Below are positions 25,887 to 34,193 of a DNA stretch of 63,220 nucleotides, in pieces; the first letter of the stretch is position 1; every line of letters begins with the position of its first letter. The stretch is taken from assembly GCA_023443515.1 (NCBI GenBank), contig JAEZUC010000082.1, positions 1 to 63,220 on the forward strand. Direction: 5' to 3'. Under the pieces are notes generated by a model. The model was not told where the DNA came from. It saw nothing but the letters and a program-made list of their open reading frames with translations, and searched no databases. Position numbers and translations under genes: made by a program. This DNA is from Bacillota bacterium. GTDB lineage: Bacteria > Bacillota > Clostridia > Acetivibrionales > DSM-1351.

Positions 25887-27821
25887 ATGACCAGACCGGA
25901 CTTTGATTTTAGAGAACTGATTAAACGAGACAGAGAGGAACATATACTCAAACAGTTTGACGGTACATTTCTGGATTATTTGCAAATAGTTAAATCCAAT
26001 CCGGAGGTAGCCATGCTGTCTCATCAAAGATTGTATGAGCTTATCAGCACTAAGGGAGTTGAAGCTGTTAAAACCGAGGAAAATCCGAGGTTAAGAAGAA
26101 TATACGGTAATGACATAATAAAAAAATACAGCTTCTTTGAGGAGGATTTTTTTGGAATTGATAAAACAATAATGAAAATTGTTAGGTATTTCCATTCAGC
26201 TGCAATGGCGGGGGAAGAAGCAAGACAGGTTTTATATCTTGTGGGGCCCGTTGGAGCAGGTAAATCATCACTGATGGAAGCGCTGAAAAAGGCTCTGGAA
26301 TCCGCTCCACCTATATACACGTTAAAGGACTGCCCAATGAGGGAAGAACCCCTTCATTTGATTCCAAAACATCTGAGAAAAGATTTTGAGGAAAAATTAA
26401 ATGTAAAAATAGAAGGTGATTTGTGTCCTGTTTGCAGATACCGACTGAAGAACGAGTATAACGGTGAGTATGAAAAATTTCCTGTAGAGTCAACGGGCTT
26501 CTCCATAAGGTCAAGAAAGGGAGTTGGCGTTGTGCCTCCGGTAGACCCTAACAACCAGGATACCTCAATACTGACAGGAAGTGTGGATATATCAAAAATA
26601 GACCTTTATTCTGAAGACGACCCAAGGGTTTTGTCTTTGAACGGTGCATTCAATGCAGGAAACAGAGGTATTGTGGAGTTCATAGAAGTATTCAAAAATG
26701 AAACTGAATACCTTCACACCATGATAACAGCAACTCAGGAGAAATCTATTCCGTCACCTGGAAAAGGTGCAATGATATATTTCGACGGAGTCATATTAGC
26801 TCATTCCAACGAGGCAGAATGGAACAAATTCAAGTCAGACCATACAAATGAGGCTATTCTGGACAGAATCGTAAGAATCGAGGTACCCTACTGCCTTGAA
26901 CTGAACGAGGAAATAAAAATCTACGAAAAGATGCTTTCAAAAAGTAAATTCAAGGCGCATATAGCTCCTCATACCATAGAAATAGCATCCATGTTTGCAA
27001 TACTGACAAGATTAAGCCCGTCCAACAAGGTAGACCCCATTACCAAGCTTAAAATATATAACGGAGAAGAAATTCTGGAAAAAGGCATGACTCGGAAAAT
27101 AGATATTTTTGAGCTCAGGGAGGAAGCACCCAGAGAAGGAATGACAGGAATTTCAACCAGATTTATAATGAAAGCTCTTGATACTGCATTGTCGGAATCT
27201 GAGAATGATTGTATAAATCCCATCGCAGTTATGGAAGCTTTGATAAAATCCGTAAAAGAGCTTGGAATCGGGGATGACGAAAAAGAACGTTATTTAAGGC
27301 TTATATATGATTCCGTAAAGAAGGAATACAATAAAATTCTTGAAAAAGAAGTTACAAAGGCGTTTATCCACGGCTACAGAGAGCAGGCAGAGAGTCTTTT
27401 CAACAATTATCTAGACCATGCAGAGGCCTTTGTCAACAAAACCAAAATAAAGGATAAGAACACAGGTGAGGAGCTTGAGCCGGATGAAAAATTCTTGCGT
27501 TCCATTGAAGAACAGATAGGTATCTCTGATACGGCGGTAAAGGGATTCAGGTCAGATGTAACTGCATATATGTTCTTTGTTATGAGAAATGGGGGAAGTC
27601 TGGATTATACCAGCTATGAACCTTTGAAGGATGCAATAGAGAAAAAACTGACAGCATCCGTAAGAGATTTAAGCAGAATTATAACACAGGCAAAGGTAAG
27701 GGATAAGGAACAGACCCAGAAATATAACACAATGGTAGAGGAAATGAAGAAAAATGGCTACTGCGACCACTGCTGCAATGTCATATTGAAATATGCCGCA
27801 AACAATCTGTGGAAGGATTAA
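25887..27821 (+). CDS. prkA: PrkA-type serine protein kinase / AAA+ ATPase
   Basis: The 644-residue protein has the N-terminal PrkA AAA domain with Walker A GPVGAGKS at residues 120-127, and a C-terminal PrkA domain. A possible metal-binding CPVCRYRL lies near residue 184, and YCDHCC occurs near the C-terminus. PrkA/YeaG is described as a kinase and, in some studies, an AAA protease, acting in sporulation (Bacillus) or nutrient stress (E. coli). It is the first gene of the prkA-yhbH-spoVR trio, whose E. coli counterpart is yeaG-yeaH-ycgB. GGGAGGGG precedes the ATG. No signal peptide; cytoplasmic. Confidence 0.94.
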   Translation: MTRPDFDFRELIKRDREEHILKQFDGTFLDYLQIVKSNPEVAMLSHQRLYELISTKGVEAVKTEENPRLRRIYGNDIIKKYSFFEEDFFGIDKTIMKIVRYFHSAAMAGEEARQVLYLVGPVGAGKSSLMEALKKALESAPPIYTLKDCPMREEPLHLIPKHLRKDFEEKLNVKIEGDLCPVCRYRLKNEYNGEYEKFPVESTGFSIRSRKGVGVVPPVDPNNQDTSILTGSVDISKIDLYSEDDPRVLSLNGAFNAGNRGIVEFIEVFKNETEYLHTMITATQEKSIPSPGKGAMIYFDGVILAHSNEAEWNKFKSDHTNEAILDRIVRIEVPYCLELNEEIKIYEKMLSKSKFKAHIAPHTIEIASMFAILTRLSPSNKVDPITKLKIYNGEEILEKGMTRKIDIFELREEAPREGMTGISTRFIMKALDTALSESENDCINPIAVMEALIKSVKELGIGDDEKERYLRLIYDSVKKEYNKILEKEVTKAFIHGYREQAESLFNNYLDHAEAFVNKTKIKDKNTGEELEPDEKFLRSIEEQIGISDTAVKGFRSDVTAYMFFVMRNGGSLDYTSYEPLKDAIEKKLTASVRDLSRIITQAKVRDKEQTQKYNTMVEEMKKNGYCDHCCNVILKYAANNLWKD

Positions 27822-27835
27822 TTGGAGGGTCAAGT

Positions 27836-29026
27836 ATGGCTATTTTCAGAGACTGCAGTAACATCGGCAAAGACAGGTCAGCCGAAGACAGAAGGAGACA
27901 CAGGGAGCTTGTTGAAGAATCCATAAAAAAGAATCTAGGCAGCATTATTGCTGAAGAAAGCATAATCGGCAAAAGTAAGGACAAAAAAATCAAGATTCCC
28001 ATAAAAGGAATAAAGGAATTCCAGTTTATATATGGTAAATCAAAGCCGGGTGTAGGGGCTGGCGACGGTAATGAAAAGAGGGGCGATAAATTCCCGGGAG
28101 AGGATCAGGGAGGAAAAGGCAAGGGGGGTGCTGGTAATCAGGAGGGAGAAGAGGTTTATGAAACGGAGATAACCATTGAAGAGGTAATAAAATACCTGTT
28201 TGATGACATGAACCTTCCCGATATTGATAAAAAGCAGTTGTCCCAGTTGGAGGAAAAAAGCTACAGAAAGCTTGGCTACCAGCACAAAGGCATTCCACCC
28301 AGACTTGCCAAAAAACGCTCCGTCATTGAAAAAATAAAGCGCAAACAGGCCTCAAAAAGATCCGCAGATGGAGAGGTTACTACATATAACACTGAGGACG
28401 GAGAAGAAAGATTTCCTTTTATCGAGGAAGATTTAAGGTATTACAGAATAAAAGAGGATAACAAAAAAGATTATAATGCAGTTGTGCTGTGTATTATGGA
28501 TGTTTCCGGTTCCATGGATCAAACAAAAAAATATCTGGCAAGAAGCTTTTATTTCCTTTTGTATCAATTCCTACGACTGAAATATGCCAACGTGGATGTT
28601 GTTTTTATAGCTCACACAACAACTGCAAAGGAAGTAAACGAAAGAGAGTTTTTCCACCGGGGTGAATCCGGTGGAACTTACATCAGCAGCGGCTATGACA
28701 AGGCATTGGAAATAATTAATGAAAGATACAGCCCTACAAATTGGAACATATATGCATTTCACTGCAGTGATGGCGACAACTGGTCAGAAGACAATATAAA
28801 GGCGGTAGAAAGTGCGAATAAGCTTTGTGAAGTATGTAATCTGTTTGGCTACGGAGAAATAGTACCCGGCTATTACAATGTTGGAAGTACCATAAAAAAT
28901 GAATTTCAGACTAAGATAAAAAATGAGAACTTTGCAACCATAAATATTAACAAAAAAGAGGATGTCCTTCCAGCGCTTAAAAAGCTTCTTGATAAAGTAA
29001 GCGACAGGGATGACAAGGCAAATTGA
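27836..29026 (+). CDS. yhbH: YhbH/YeaH family sporulation protein (DUF444)
   Basis: The 396-residue protein starts with the basic helical region of the family (RDCSNIGKDRSAEDRRRHRELV), has a low-complexity Gly/Lys/Glu linker (about residues 72-105), and ends in a von Willebrand factor A-like domain with the MIDAS motif Asp222-Val-Ser-Gly-Ser and a later SDGDN. An AAA ATPase (PrkA) plus a vWA protein is a recurring pairing, as in MoxR systems, which suggests direct interaction. The ATG at 27836 has GGAGGG six bases upstream; an earlier in-frame start overlaps prkA. Confidence 0.93.
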   Translation: MAIFRDCSNIGKDRSAEDRRRHRELVEESIKKNLGSIIAEESIIGKSKDKKIKIPIKGIKEFQFIYGKSKPGVGAGDGNEKRGDKFPGEDQGGKGKGGAGNQEGEEVYETEITIEEVIKYLFDDMNLPDIDKKQLSQLEEKSYRKLGYQHKGIPPRLAKKRSVIEKIKRKQASKRSADGEVTTYNTEDGEERFPFIEEDLRYYRIKEDNKKDYNAVVLCIMDVSGSMDQTKKYLARSFYFLLYQFLRLKYANVDVVFIAHTTTAKEVNEREFFHRGESGGTYISSGYDKALEIINERYSPTNWNIYAFHCSDGDNWSEDNIKAVESANKLCEVCNLFGYGEIVPGYYNVGSTIKNEFQTKIKNENFATININKKEDVLPALKKLLDKVSDRDDKAN

Positions 29027-29068
29027 AGTAGATTAAATATTAAGTAAATGGGGAGGAACAAAAAGCTG

Positions 29069-30448
29069 ATGGCGGATTTTAGTCTAAAGGAGCTGGAGTA
29101 CTGGAATGAGCGTATAGAAAAAGTAGCAGTGGAGAGTGGCCTTGACTTTTATAATCAGGAATTTGAGATAATAAACTATGAAGATATGATAGGCTATGAA
29201 TCGTATGTAGGAATGCCATCCCACTATCCCCACTGGAGTTACGGAAAATCCTACGAAAGGATTAAAACATTACATAAATATAATCTTACAGGCCTGCCAT
29301 ATGAAATGGTTATTAATTCCAATCCGTGCATAGCCTATCTGATGAAGGATAATTCACTTCTTGTTCAGATACTTACAATAGCACATGTGTACGCTCATAA
29401 TGATTTTTTTAAAAATAATAGACTTTTTAACAGGGGAACCAAGGCAGAGTATGCAGTAGAAACCTTTAAAAACCATGCGAACCGAATACGTGATTATATT
29501 TCTGACCCCAGCATTGGGTATGCTAAAGTCGAAAAAATTCTCAATGCAGCACATGCAGTTAAGCTGCAAACCGAAAGGATAATTGACTTCCGTAATAATA
29601 AAAAGGAAAAAAAATCGAAATCAGCGTTGACTGAACATAAATCTGATTTTCCCAACCTTGACAGGTACTCGGCATATGAAAGGAAGGATGATACTGAGGT
29701 AAAGGAGATAAAAATCCCGGAGGAACCTCAGGAGGATATATTGAATTTTATTGCTGAATATGGTCGATTACAGGACTGGGAAAAGGATATACTTTCTATT
29801 GTAAGAGAAGAAGCACAATACTTTATCCCCCAGATTGAAACAAAGATAATGAATGAGGGTTGGGCAAGTTTCTGGCATTATACTATCTTGACCAAGCTGG
29901 AACTTCCTCAGAATCTGCATTTTGAATTCCTTAGAAAACACAATGAGGTAATCAGGCCCTTAAAATCAAGTATAAATCCATATTACATAGGATTTAAAAT
30001 CATTGAAAACCTCTACAATACACAGGGAAAAGATAAGATATTTGAGGTAAGGGAAAACGAAAGAGATCAATCCTTTATCAGAAGATACCTGACGCAGGAA
30101 TTGTGCGGTGAAATGAATCTTTTTGAATATATTGCCACAGGCAGTGATTATATGATTTCGGAGGTTTCAGACGAGGAGGGCTGGAAAAAAGTTCGGGATA
30201 CTTTATGCAATACAGTAGGCATTGGGAGTATTCCGACAATTAAAGTAACCGAGTGGAGCTCAAAGGACAATACTTTAATTCTTGAACACGAATTCGACGG
30301 GCGTGAACTGGAATTGGGATATGCCTATGAAACACTAAAACATCTTGTGGATTTATGGAAGGGAAAAGTCGTACTTACAACACACCTGGAAGAAAAGAAG
30401 AAAAACATAGCATGTGATGAAATGAAAAGAATATCGCTGTACACCTGA
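29069..30448 (+). CDS. spoVR: SpoVR family protein
   Basis: SpoVR/YcgB proteins are conserved next to PrkA and DUF444 proteins; in Bacillus SpoVR is needed for normal cortex formation. Conserved features include MIGYESYVGMPSHYPHWSYGKSYE near residue 45, HVYAHNDFFKNN near residue 110, and NEGWASFWHY near residue 269. The molecular activity is unknown. The ATG at 29069 is chosen because the product then starts MADFSLKELEYWNERI like relatives, and GGGAGG lies 12 bases upstream; the earlier ATG at 29048 overlaps that site. Length 459. Last gene of the trio. Confidence 0.93.
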   Translation: MADFSLKELEYWNERIEKVAVESGLDFYNQEFEIINYEDMIGYESYVGMPSHYPHWSYGKSYERIKTLHKYNLTGLPYEMVINSNPCIAYLMKDNSLLVQILTIAHVYAHNDFFKNNRLFNRGTKAEYAVETFKNHANRIRDYISDPSIGYAKVEKILNAAHAVKLQTERIIDFRNNKKEKKSKSALTEHKSDFPNLDRYSAYERKDDTEVKEIKIPEEPQEDILNFIAEYGRLQDWEKDILSIVREEAQYFIPQIETKIMNEGWASFWHYTILTKLELPQNLHFEFLRKHNEVIRPLKSSINPYYIGFKIIENLYNTQGKDKIFEVRENERDQSFIRRYLTQELCGEMNLFEYIATGSDYMISEVSDEEGWKKVRDTLCNTVGIGSIPTIKVTEWSSKDNTLILEHEFDGRELELGYAYETLKHLVDLWKGKVVLTTHLEEKKKNIACDEMKRISLYT

Positions 30449-30473
30449 AACAGAGCCACATTCAGAGAAGTTG

Positions 30474-30500
30474 TTAGCACTCTTAATGATTGAGTGCTAA
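30474..30500. promoter_or_regulatory. CIRCE element (HrcA operator)
   Basis: TTAGCACTC, a nine-base spacer, and GAGTGCTAA make a perfect CIRCE. It lies between the spoVR stop and the predicted htpG promoter, its right half ending seven bases before the minus-35 box. This predicts heat-inducible htpG under HrcA. Confidence 0.96.
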
Positions 30501-30507
30501 AAAATAC

Positions 30508-30536
30508 TTGAAACTTTATACTATTCGAGTTATATT
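30508..30536 (+). promoter_or_regulatory. Predicted sigma-A promoter of htpG
   Basis: TTGAAA and TATATT are separated by exactly 17 bases, just downstream of CIRCE and 36 bases before the htpG start codon. Confidence 0.7.
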
Positions 30537-30571
30537 ATTAATAGTGTAAAAAATGAAGTGGAGGTAATATT

Positions 30572-32476
30572 ATGAAACACGAAAGCGGAAGTATTTCAAT
30601 AAACACGGAAAATATATTTCCAATAATTAAAAAGTGGTTGTACTCTGAAAAGGACATATTTATAAGGGAATTGGTGTCAAATGCAAGCGATGCCATCAGC
30701 AAAATGAAAAAGCTTGACGCCATGGGAGAAGCTGAACTTCCCGAAGGCAATAAATTTGAAATAAAGGTCATTGTCAATAAAAATGATAAGACCATTAAAG
30801 TAATAGATAATGGATTGGGAATGACTGAGGAAGAGGTAAAAAAATATATAAATCAGATTGCTTTCTCAGGAGCAGTCGATTTTCTTGAAAAATACAAGGA
30901 CAAGTCCGATGACGGGCAGATTATAGGTCACTTTGGACTTGGATTCTATTCGGCATTTATGGTTTCACAACGTGTTCAGATAGATACACTTTCATATCAG
31001 AAAGATGCTACTGCCGTCAGCTGGGTAAGTGATGGAGGAACAGAATTTGAAATGTCAGATTCGGACAGGACTGAGAGAGGAACAACAATAACTCTATATC
31101 TGTCTGATGACAGTTTGGAATTTACAGAAGAATACACAATGAGAACTACCCTTGACAAATATTTTGCCTTCCTGCCATATGAATTATATCTTGAGGATGC
31201 CGCAAAGGTAGAAGAGAAGAAAGAGGAAACTAAAGAAGAAGAAAAAGAAGGCGAAGAAAAGGCAGTTCAAGAGCCTAAAAAGCCTGAGCCTTTAAATGAT
31301 ACACAGCCTCTTTGGCTTAAAAATCCAAAGGACTGTACAGATGAAGAGTATAAGAAGTTCTATTCAAAAGTGTTCCATGACTTTAATGAACCATTATTCT
31401 GGATACATTTGAATATGGATTATCCCTTTAACCTGAAAGGTATACTTTATTTCCCTAAGCTCAAACACGAATTTGAGACTATGGAAGGGCAGATAAAGCT
31501 TTACTACAATCAGGTATTCGTTGCGGACAATATAAAAGAAGTAATTCCGGAATTTCTACTGCTATTAAAAGGTGTACTGGATTGTCCTGATTTGCCGTTG
31601 AATGTTTCAAGAAGTTTCTTGCAGAACGATGGTTATGTTAATAAGATTTCCACCCACATAACAAAGAAGGTTGCTGACAAGCTTACATCCATATTTGATA
31701 ATGATCGTGAAAACTTTAATAAATACTGGGAAGACATAAACCCATTCGTTAAGTATGGCTGTCTGCGTGAAGAAAAATTCTATGACAGAGTTAAGGATAT
31801 ACTTATTTTCAAGTCAACAAAGGGCGGATACACTACTCTCAAGGAATACCTTGAAAACAATAAGGACAAGCATGAAAACAAAGTATTCTACGTTTCAGAT
31901 GAAAATCAGCAGGCTCAGTATATCAAGCTCTTTAATGAAAACGGTATGGAAGCGGTTATACTTACAAACATGATAGATAACCACTTTATGTCTCTCCTGG
32001 AAAGCAAAGGCTCAGGCCTGCAGTTCAACAGAATAGATGCAGATATCTCCGAAAGCATGAAGCAGGAGAACACGGGTATTCCTGAAGATCAAATAAGCTA
32101 TTTGGAAAACCTATTCAAGGAAACAATAAATAATGAAAAGCTGAAGATACAGGTTGAAGCTTTGAAGAATGAAACTATACCGGCTGTAGTACTGTTGTCA
32201 GAACAGTCCAGAAGAATGCAGGAAATGAGTAAGATGTTCGGGGGAATGGATATGGGACATATGTTCCCAAAAGAACAGACTCTTGTGTTGAATTCTTCAA
32301 ATAAACTTGTAAAGGCATTGCTTGATTTGAAGGAAAAGGATGAAAGAAAAGAAGATGTGAAGCTGGTAAGCGAACATATATATGATTTAGCTATGATGAG
32401 CCACCAGACTTTAGAGCCTGAAGCAATGGCTAAATTTATACAAAGAAGTAATGAAATATTGATGAAAGTTCTTTAA
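30572..32476 (+). CDS. htpG: Molecular chaperone HtpG (Hsp90 family)
   Basis: The 634-residue ATP-dependent chaperone has the N-terminal GHKL ATPase: IRELVSNASDAISKMKKL (about 32), DNGLGMT (about 79) and GHFGLGFYSAFMVS (about 119). The middle domain has the PLNVSRSFLQ motif near residue 345, and a C-terminal dimerisation domain follows. Residues about 211-240 are an almost pure Glu/Lys stretch between the N and middle domains, resembling the charged linker of eukaryotic Hsp90, which most bacterial HtpG proteins lack or have much shorter. GGAGG precedes the ATG. It is a single gene between CIRCE and a terminator. Confidence 0.97.
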   Translation: MKHESGSISINTENIFPIIKKWLYSEKDIFIRELVSNASDAISKMKKLDAMGEAELPEGNKFEIKVIVNKNDKTIKVIDNGLGMTEEEVKKYINQIAFSGAVDFLEKYKDKSDDGQIIGHFGLGFYSAFMVSQRVQIDTLSYQKDATAVSWVSDGGTEFEMSDSDRTERGTTITLYLSDDSLEFTEEYTMRTTLDKYFAFLPYELYLEDAAKVEEKKEETKEEEKEGEEKAVQEPKKPEPLNDTQPLWLKNPKDCTDEEYKKFYSKVFHDFNEPLFWIHLNMDYPFNLKGILYFPKLKHEFETMEGQIKLYYNQVFVADNIKEVIPEFLLLLKGVLDCPDLPLNVSRSFLQNDGYVNKISTHITKKVADKLTSIFDNDRENFNKYWEDINPFVKYGCLREEKFYDRVKDILIFKSTKGGYTTLKEYLENNKDKHENKVFYVSDENQQAQYIKLFNENGMEAVILTNMIDNHFMSLLESKGSGLQFNRIDADISESMKQENTGIPEDQISYLENLFKETINNEKLKIQVEALKNETIPAVVLLSEQSRRMQEMSKMFGGMDMGHMFPKEQTLVLNSSNKLVKALLDLKEKDERKEDVKLVSEHIYDLAMMSHQTLEPEAMAKFIQRSNEILMKVL

Positions 32477-32493
32477 TATATAAAAACAGAAAT

Positions 32494-32532
32494 AAAAACC
32501 CCGAATGGCTTTAACTGCCATCCGGGGTTTTT
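32494..32532 (+). terminator. Rho-independent terminator after htpG
   Basis: AAAAACCCCGAATGGC pairs with GCCATCCGGGGTTTTT with one mismatch; the T-run is part of the stem end. Confidence 0.9.
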
Positions 32533-32654
32533 CAGTATAGTAAAAAATAATAGTAAGATTATTGTAATAATTTGCCGAAATTTATCAAAAATATACTTTT
32601 ATGTGATATAATTTACCATAATGTATTTTATTAAACCTTTTGGGGGCCGATTAT

Positions 32655-34130
32655 ATGCAAAAGAATCTAAGTATTAGTAAAAAGTCTGATTTATTAAATT
32701 TAGTGATTATATGGGCTGCAATTGTACCTATTATTCTCACTTCGCTAATCGCAGATAGTGATATTGTTATAACGATTATTCCGCCGGTTGTACTAGGTAT
32801 TGTGGTAAGTGTGGTATATTTTGTTCGTATTAGTAGCACTATTAAGGCTTTTATTTACTCGATAGTCATCCTGCTTATTGGTATAGTAGGGTTTATATTG
32901 ACAGCATATGATATAAGTAACCATTACATATTGTTTGCATCAATTACCATGATAGCAATATATTTCAATAAAAGGTTAGTATTTATATATGGTATTATAA
33001 TAAATATAACACTATTCACATTTTACATTATTTATCCGGAGGCAATCATAGGTAAGGCAGGCTTATGGACAAATTTTGTGTACGAGATTATCTTTATAAA
33101 TTGTTCTTTAATATGCCTGTATTGTTTGACCAAGTGGGGCAATGAGCTTGTGGTGGAATCAAAATCAAAAGAGGCGGAAACTGAAATTTTACTTAATAAG
33201 TTAAGGAATACGATGGATAAGGTGGAAACTAGTACAAATTTCCTTAATAAAAATATTGAATCAGTAAATGAAAGCCTTGAATCTTCTCAGGTTGCCAGCA
33301 GTAATATTACAAAGGCTATGCACGAAATGGCAAATGCTACACAACAGCAGGCTGAGAGTATTAATAATATTAATGTTTTGATGAACGACACCGTTAATGA
33401 TGTAAAAAAGACAAAAAGCATTTCAGAAAGCATTTTTGATGATTCTCAGAATATGACTAGAGAAGTTGAGAATGGTATATTTAAAGTAGAGCAAATGGAA
33501 AACCAGATAAAAACTATAAAACAAGCTGTGAGCATATCTCACACTACAGTAAGTGATTTACAGAAAAAAATAAACAGAATAACTGATTTACTTAAAAATA
33601 TAAATCAAATAGCTGAGCAGACAAATTTATTAGCACTAAATGCATCAATTGAAGCAGCAAGAGCAGGAGAACAGGGAAAAGGATTTGCTGTGGTAGCTGA
33701 TGAGGTCAGAAAGCTGGCAGAGGGAAGTACAAAGATAGTAAAGGATATTAACTTAGTTATAGAGGACATATCAGTGCAGACAGAAACTACTGTAGAATCA
33801 TCAGTTAACGGCTATAATGCTGTTACAGAAGGAGAGAAGCTGACGGGAGATGTTTCTTCCTATTTTACCGAGTTTAAAAAAGTGTTTAATAGAACTAATC
33901 AGTCTTTATTGGATGAAGCAAAAATGATTGAAAAAATATCAGGTAGTTTTATAAATATAAAGGAACAGGTAGAAAATGTAGCCTGTATCTCAGAAGAAAA
34001 CGCTACTTCAACTAGGGAAGTTGTTTTAACTGTACAGAGGGAAAACAGTGATATAGTTAAGATAGGTCAAACTATAAAGGATATTAATATACTTAGCAGT
34101 GAATTAAGCTCAATGGTACACAATTCATAG
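32655..34130 (+). CDS. Methyl-accepting chemotaxis protein with multi-pass membrane N-terminus
   Basis: The 491-residue protein begins with about five or six hydrophobic helices in the first 165 residues and almost no extracytoplasmic domain, unlike classical two-TM receptors. No HAMP domain is obvious. A long cytoplasmic coiled coil follows, with the receptor hairpin tip IAEQTNLLALNASIEAARAG (about residue 322) that binds CheA/CheW. The input is probably sensed within the membrane. GGGGGC lies about eight bases before the ATG. It is a single gene between terminators. Confidence 0.9.
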   Translation: MQKNLSISKKSDLLNLVIIWAAIVPIILTSLIADSDIVITIIPPVVLGIVVSVVYFVRISSTIKAFIYSIVILLIGIVGFILTAYDISNHYILFASITMIAIYFNKRLVFIYGIIINITLFTFYIIYPEAIIGKAGLWTNFVYEIIFINCSLICLYCLTKWGNELVVESKSKEAETEILLNKLRNTMDKVETSTNFLNKNIESVNESLESSQVASSNITKAMHEMANATQQQAESINNINVLMNDTVNDVKKTKSISESIFDDSQNMTREVENGIFKVEQMENQIKTIKQAVSISHTTVSDLQKKINRITDLLKNINQIAEQTNLLALNASIEAARAGEQGKGFAVVADEVRKLAEGSTKIVKDINLVIEDISVQTETTVESSVNGYNAVTEGEKLTGDVSSYFTEFKKVFNRTNQSLLDEAKMIEKISGSFINIKEQVENVACISEENATSTREVVLTVQRENSDIVKIGQTIKDINILSSELSSMVHNS

Positions 34131-34140
34131 TAAGAATAAA

Positions 34141-34185
34141 ATACCACTCCGGTTGAAAAATTCTAATTCTTCGCCGGAGTGGTAT
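34141..34185. terminator. Hairpin between convergent MCP and acyl-CoA synthetase genes
   Basis: A 12-bp perfect stem ATACCACTCCGG / CCGGAGTGGTAT with a 21-base loop, flanked by AT-rich sequence but no long T-run. It probably terminates both genes. Confidence 0.7.
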
Positions 34186-34193
34186 AATTAAAT

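Noticed and set aside
32625..32655. Possible flagellar sigma promoter (TAAA ... GCCGATTA) before the first chemoreceptor
   Set aside because: Spacing is about 10 instead of 15 bases, and the minus-10 part would overlap the ribosome site.
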